DNA from: Streptomyces caelestis
GTDB lineage: Bacteria; Actinomycetota; Actinomycetes; Streptomycetales; Streptomycetaceae
Length of the DNA: 24,293 nucleotides
NCBI RefSeq assembly: GCF_001279005.1
Contig: NZ_LGCN01000248.1
Coordinates: 1-24,293, forward strand
Direction of reading: 5' to 3'
Each line of letters begins with the position of its first letter. Within the stretch, counting starts at the first letter, position 1. A program made the position numbers and the translations under genes. The notes below the pieces were generated by a model. The model did no database searches and had not been told where the DNA came from. It saw only the letters and a program-made list of their open reading frames with translations. Positions 20,961 through 24,293 of the stretch are shown here, piece by piece.

Positions 20961-21596
20961 ATGGACATTCGCTTCCAGGTGGACTCCGCACCCGTTCTCG
21001 GCCCCGCGCTCGTCCTGTTCGCGGCCGGCACCGTCATCCGGGTGAGGCGCGGGGTGTGGGACAAACGCCGCGGTCCGCTGGCGCTGGCCGCCGCCGTCTA
21101 CGTCGCCGCCGTGCTGTCCCTGACGATCTTCCCGCTGAACGTGACGTGGGGCGAGTACGCCAACCAGGCCCCCTGGATCGGCCAGATCAACTTCGTCCCG
21201 CTGCTCACCGCGGACATCACCATGGTGCCCAACGTCGTCATGCTGGTGCCGGCCGGCTTCCTGCTGCCCCTGCTGTTCCGCAACGCCACCTCGGCGTCGC
21301 GGGTGACCCTGATGACGGCGGCGGTCAGCCTGTCCGTGGAAGCCGCCCAGCTGTTGTCGTACATCGCCTTGAACAACGGCCGCTCCGTGGACGTCAACGA
21401 CCTCATCGCCAACACGCTCGGCGGACTCGCGGGCTACGCCCTGGTGACCCTCGCCCTGCGCGCGCCGGCCCTGCGCGGGCCCCTGCTCGCGGCGGCGCTG
21501 CCCCGCTCCGCGGCGCTGCGGGCCGACCGCCGGCGGACGGCGACCGCCGACGGCGCCCAGGAGGCCCCGATCGCGGGTCCCGTCGTTCGCCCCTGA
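20961..21596 (+). CDS. VanZ-family membrane protein
   Basis: Encodes 211 residues with about five membrane helices: VLGPALVLFAAGTVIRV, LALAAAVYVAAVLSLTIFPL, VPNVVMLVPAGFLLPLLFR, VTLMTAAVSLSVEAAQLL and LGGLAGYALVTLAL. The VanZ signature (PF04892) is clear: INFVPLL, NVVMLVPAGFLLPLLF, SVEAAQLLSY and GRSVDVNDLIANTLGGLAGY. VanZ itself gives low-level teicoplanin resistance; most homologues are envelope proteins of unknown function. The start is supported by GAAGGA about nine bases upstream. It is divergent from the two-component system across 129 bases, so regulation by that system is likely but inferred. The C-terminal 35 residues are a soluble tail. Confidence 0.9.
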   Translation: MDIRFQVDSAPVLGPALVLFAAGTVIRVRRGVWDKRRGPLALAAAVYVAAVLSLTIFPLNVTWGEYANQAPWIGQINFVPLLTADITMVPNVVMLVPAGFLLPLLFRNATSASRVTLMTAAVSLSVEAAQLLSYIALNNGRSVDVNDLIANTLGGLAGYALVTLALRAPALRGPLLAAALPRSAALRADRRRTATADGAQEAPIAGPVVRP

Positions 21597-21638
21597 CCCC
21601 ACCCGCTCCCGCACCCTCCTGGTTCACACGGAGAACGG

Positions 21639-21666
21639 CGGCTCACGACCACAGGGCCGTGAGCCG
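21639..21666. terminator. Terminator downstream of the VanZ-like gene
   Basis: CGGCTCACG (21639-21647) and CGTGAGCCG (21658-21666) form a perfect 9-bp stem with a 10-base loop, 43 bases after the stop. Confidence 0.7.
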
Positions 21667-22033
21667 ACGCCTCGGGCACGCCGAGGTCGGGTGACGTACC
21701 GTTCCGCGCCCGCGTCTCACCCCCGGATGTCCGGGAAGTCGGGCGCCGACGTGAGCCGTATGGCGGCGGATCGGGCCGCCGGGGACCACCGGGACCGCCG
21801 GGAGCTTCTCCGGCACCAGCACGGGACGCGGGCGGTGACCGGGGCGGGCGGTCCGGAGCGGGTGCGCGTGGTCGAGGACCTGCAGGGCGCCCGGGCGGAT
21901 CCGCCGGCCCTCCCGCGCCCCGGTCGGGCTCTTGACCTCGGCGATGAACACGTCCGCCCTCGTGACCACCCCGTGTCGAACGCGGGAGCGCCAGGGCCCT
22001 GTCGGGACGGTTCGGATCGAACGTGAGGCCCAC
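21643..22033 (-). pseudogene. Possible nuclease-like gene remnant, frameshifted
   Basis: Leftward from about 22033 one frame reads VGLTFDPNRPDRALALPRST. About 60 bases in, the coding signal moves to another frame as VVTRADVFIAEVKSPTGARE, then IRPGALQVLDHAHPLRTARP and RPRPVLVPEKLPAVPVV. The acidic 'DVFIAEVKS' could be the D...ExK core of a PD-(D/E)XK nuclease, but no full domain is recognisable. The tail runs into the terminator hairpin of the VanZ-like gene. With a frameshift and no ribosome binding site, this is at best a remnant. Confidence is low because G+C-rich antisense frames can look protein-like. Confidence 0.3.
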
Positions 22034-22109
22034 GGACGGGCGCCGGCCCGGTCCGCGCGCCCGGAGGGGATGCCGAGGACTTCGCTCCGGGCCGGAGCCC
22101 GTCGGCGGG

Positions 22110-22598
22110 TCAGTTCCCGACCGCCGCCGCGAACATGCCCGCCTCGTACGAGCCGCCCTTCCGGTGGGTGATCACCGCGAGGCGGTTGGCCGCGTTGATC
22201 AGGGCGACCAGGGTGACCAGGGCGGCGGTCCGGTCGTCGTCGTAGTGCTTGCGGACCAGGGCCCACGTCTCGTCGGAGACGCCCCGGGAGGCGTCGGCGA
22301 GCCGGGTGCCCTCCTCGGCGAGGGCCAGGGCGGCCTGCTCGGCCTCGGTGAACACGGTGGATTCGCGCCAGGTGGCGACCAGGTGGAGGCGGACCGCGCT
22401 CTCTCCGGCCGCCGCGGCCTCCTTGACGTGCATGTCGACGCAGTGGCCGCAGCCGTTGATCTGGCTGACGCGCAGCGCCACCAGCTCCTGCGTGGACTTC
22501 GGCAGCGGGGAGTCGTGGACCACCAGGGCGGCGCCTGCGAACCGCTTGGCGAACCGGGAGGCGATCTCGTTCTCGAACAGGTTGAATCGGGCGTCCAT
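22110..22598 (-). CDS. AhpD-like carboxymuconolactone decarboxylase family protein
   Basis: Encodes 162 residues. The core matches the alkylhydroperoxidase AhpD fold: STQELVALRVSQINGCGHCV, then DMHVKEAAAAGES, with the redox pair Cys50 and Cys53 and His57 in the classic E-x11-C-x-x-C-x3-H arrangement. It continues with FTEAEQAALALAEEGTRLAD and TLVALINAANRLAVI. Members act as thiol-dependent peroxidases or antioxidants in the cytoplasm, often reducing organic hydroperoxides. The ATG at 22598 is supported by GAGGAAGAG about seven bases upstream. The gene is divergent from the cellulase, with about 300 bases between. Confidence 0.92.
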   Translation of the reverse strand: MDARFNLFENEIASRFAKRFAGAALVVHDSPLPKSTQELVALRVSQINGCGHCVDMHVKEAAAAGESAVRLHLVATWRESTVFTEAEQAALALAEEGTRLADASRGVSDETWALVRKHYDDDRTAALVTLVALINAANRLAVITHRKGGSYEAGMFAAAVGN

Positions 22599-22787
22599 GG
22601 TCTCTTCCTCACTCGTGCTCACGCGCGGTGTCGCGCCGGGCTGAACACGAGATGCCGGCCGCCCGCTCCCCGTGACAGGGCGGAAGTGTGACGTGCGCCA
22701 CCGTCCACGTCGGCACGCCCGGCCGCCTCCCCGCGGACGGCGGTCACCGGCGCCGCGGCGTTCTTCGGCCGTCGCACGGCTATCGCG

Positions 22788-22803
22788 CACCGGCGCGCCG
22801 GTG
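22788..22803. repeat. Perfect 16-bp palindrome upstream of the cellulase gene
   Basis: CACCGGCGCGCCGGTG is fully self-complementary. It ends 23 bases before the CebR box and could be a second operator or a DNA-structure element. Confidence 0.5.
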
Positions 22804-22826
22804 TACGGTCTCGGGCCGATGGGCTT

Positions 22827-22840
22827 TGGGAGCGCTCCCA
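22827..22840. promoter_or_regulatory. CebR operator (cellulose-utilisation box)
   Basis: TGGGAGCGCTCCCA is the perfect 14-bp CebR palindrome of Streptomyces. CebR, a LacI-family repressor, leaves it when cellobiose is present. It lies 62 bases before the GTG of the cellulase gene. Confidence 0.92.
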
Positions 22841-22847
22841 TTGCGCT

Positions 22848-22879
22848 GCATCACGTTGTGTCCGCATCACGCTGTGCTC
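22848..22879. repeat. 16-bp tandem repeat in the cellulase leader
   Basis: GCATCACGTTGTGTCC is followed directly by GCATCACGCTGTGCTC and by a partial third copy beginning GCATCGCATG. It lies between the CebR box and the ribosome binding site, probably at the transcription start or in the 5' leader. Confidence 0.7.
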
Positions 22880-22901
22880 GCATCGCATGAGGAGGAACGC
22901 T

Positions 22902-24272
22902 GTGAAACGCTTCTTGGCCTTGTTGGCGACCTGTGCGACGGTCCTGGGCCTCACGGCACTGACCGGTCCACAGGCGGCGGCCGCCGCAGGCTGCCGGGTC
23001 GACTACACGGTGGCCGGCCAGTGGCAGGGAGGCTTCCAGGCCGGAGTGAGGATCACCAACCTGGGCGCCCCCGTCTCCGGGTGGACGCTCGGGTTCACCA
23101 TGCCGGACGCCGGACAGAAGATCGTCCAGGGCTGGAACGCCACCTGGTCGCAGTCCGGCGCCACGGTCACCGCCGCCGCCGTCGACTGGAACCGCACACT
23201 GGCCACCGGCGCGACCGTCGACCTGGGATTCACCGGCTCCTTCACGGGCGCCAACCCCCGACCCACGGCGTTCACGCTCAACGGGGTCGCCTGCACGGGC
23301 TCCGTCGAGGAACCCCCGCCCGCCCCGGACGACGGCACCCCCGTGGACGTCAACGGGCAGCTGCACGTCTGCGGAGTGAACCTGTGCAACCAGTACGACC
23401 GCCCCGTACAGCTGCGCGGCATGAGCACCCACGGCCTCCAGTGGTTCAGCCGGTGCTACGACACCGCCTCCCTGGACGCGCTCGCGCAGGACTGGAAGTC
23501 GGACCTGCTGCGCATCGCCATGTACGTGCAGGAGGACGGTTACGAGACCGACCCCGCGGGCTTCACCGGCCGCGTGAACAGCCTCGTCGACATGGCCGAG
23601 GCCCGCGGCATGTACGCCGTGATCGACTTCCACACCCTCACGCCGGGCGACCCGAACTTCAACCTCGACCGCGCGAAGACGTTCTTCGCCTCCGTGGCCG
23701 CCCGCAACGCCGGCAAGAAGAACGTGATCTACGAGATCGCCAATGAGCCCAACGGCGTGAGCTGGGCGGCCGTCAAGAGCTACGCCGAACAGGTCATCCC
23801 GGTGATCCGGGCCGCCGACCCGGACGCCGTCGTCATCGTCGGCACCCGCGGCTGGTCCTCGCTGGGGGTCTCGGACGGCTCCAACGAGAACGAGGTCGTC
23901 GACAACCCCGTCAACGCCACCAACATCATGTACGCGTTCCACTTCTACGCCGCGAGTCACAAGGACGCCTACCGCGCCACGGTGAGCCGGGCGGCCTCCC
24001 GACTGCCGCTGTTCGTCTCCGAGTTCGGCACGGTGAGCGCCACCGGAGGCGGAGCGGTGGACCGGGCGAGCAGCACGGCCTGGCTGGACCTGCTCGATCA
24101 GCTGAAGATCAGCTACGCGAACTGGACCTACTCCGACGCCGACGAGGGCAGCGCGGCGTTCAGGCCCGGCACCTGCGGCGGCACCGACTACAGCGGCAGC
24201 GGCGTGCTGACCGAGTCCGGCGCGCTGCTCAAGAGCAGGATCAGCACCCCCGACACCTTCCCCACGCGCTGA
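22902..24272 (+). CDS. Secreted cellulase: CBM2 plus GH5 endoglucanase
   Basis: Encodes 456 residues from the GTG at 22902, chosen because GGAGG (22891-22895) stands six bases upstream. The ATG at 22887 precedes that site and is unlikely. Residues 1-29 are a Sec signal peptide ending in Ala-rich sequence. CBM2 covers about 30-132: Cys31 and Cys131 as the usual disulfide, with Trp41, Trp61, Trp78, Trp82 and Trp96 including the cellulose-binding aromatic face. A Pro/Glu linker follows (EEPPPAPDDGTP). GH5 runs from about 148 to the end: VQLRGMSTHGLQW, NVIYEIANEPNG with acid/base Glu282, AFHFYAASH, and PLFVSEFGTV with nucleophile Glu374. The enzyme cuts internal beta-1,4 bonds of cellulose outside the cell. 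The perfect CebR box upstream indicates induction by cellobiose. The domain set is complete. Confidence 0.96.
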   Translation: MKRFLALLATCATVLGLTALTGPQAAAAAGCRVDYTVAGQWQGGFQAGVRITNLGAPVSGWTLGFTMPDAGQKIVQGWNATWSQSGATVTAAAVDWNRTLATGATVDLGFTGSFTGANPRPTAFTLNGVACTGSVEEPPPAPDDGTPVDVNGQLHVCGVNLCNQYDRPVQLRGMSTHGLQWFSRCYDTASLDALAQDWKSDLLRIAMYVQEDGYETDPAGFTGRVNSLVDMAEARGMYAVIDFHTLTPGDPNFNLDRAKTFFASVAARNAGKKNVIYEIANEPNGVSWAAVKSYAEQVIPVIRAADPDAVVIVGTRGWSSLGVSDGSNENEVVDNPVNATNIMYAFHFYAASHKDAYRATVSRAASRLPLFVSEFGTVSATGGGAVDRASSTAWLDLLDQLKISYANWTYSDADEGSAAFRPGTCGGTDYSGSGVLTESGALLKSRISTPDTFPTR

Positions 24273-24293
24273 TCCGAGGCGGGGGTCCGGCCG

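Noticed and set aside
22688..23746. 352-codon plus-strand frame overlapping the cellulase in another frame
   Set aside because: Arg/Gly/His-rich shadow of the CBM2-GH5 gene, which has a signal peptide and catalytic motifs.
1..24293. tRNA, rRNA and CRISPR arrays
   Set aside because: No cloverleaf with a T-loop GGTTCGAATCC-type motif, no rRNA signatures, and no regularly spaced repeats of CRISPR size were seen.

Overview
The window is very G+C-rich, with strong G/C bias at third codon positions, GTG starts and GGAGG-type ribosome binding sites. It also carries families typical of filamentous actinomycetes: XRE-DUF5753/DUF397 pairs, RsbW-like ATPases, a CebR-type operator and a CBM2-GH5 cellulase. 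It is almost certainly Streptomyces chromosome. No search could be run, so all family names come from recognising sequence motifs.

Layout. 1-4.3 kb: the 3' part of a GH3 beta-glucosidase with a strong terminator, a nitroreductase-family gene, and a secreted erythromycin-esterase-family protein whose signal-peptide region contains a perfect 41-bp palindrome. 4.3-5.0 kb: a wreck of defence genes. Short pieces resembling DUF2397 (JetA-like), the end of the TIGR02680 SMC-like ATPase (JetC-like), the start of TIGR02679 (JetD-like) and a DNA methylase lie end to end. 5.0-9.6 kb: two paralogous XRE-DUF397 modules, each with overlapping start and stop codons. Between them lie a DUF6086-like gene and a 5'-truncated propeller-like gene; the second module faces an RsbW-like ATPase gene broken by an in-frame TAG. 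Both modules carry a CGTAC repeat motif upstream. 9.6-13.0 kb: a GNAT acetyltransferase with a possible leader peptide, a frameshifted hypothetical gene, and a divergent pair of conserved Streptomyces hypotheticals. 13.0-14.5 kb: gene fragments (a TetR C-terminus and an unknown C-terminus) next to an IS6-family element with inactivating mutations. 14.6-16.1 kb: a leftward operon of a small protein, an ECF-like sigma factor and a hypothetical protein. 16.4-18.9 kb: a frameshifted DrmB/DUF1998 (DISARM) remnant and two further decayed genes, with a perfect TGTGA-N6-TCACA site just upstream. 19.0-21.7 kb: a NarL-type two-component system divergent from a VanZ-family membrane protein. 21.7-24.3 kb: a possible nuclease remnant, an AhpD-like protein, and a secreted CBM2-GH5 cellulase behind a perfect CebR box.

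Biologically the two ends look functional: carbohydrate degradation at both, plus signalling on the right. The middle (about 4.3-18.9 kb) is a graveyard of accessory and defence genes with a few intact regulatory modules. The most interesting items are the collapsed Wadjet III-like operon, the DISARM drmB remnant, the shared helically phased CGTAC motif at two XRE-DUF397 modules with identical recognition-helix sequence, and the long palindrome in the esterase signal peptide.
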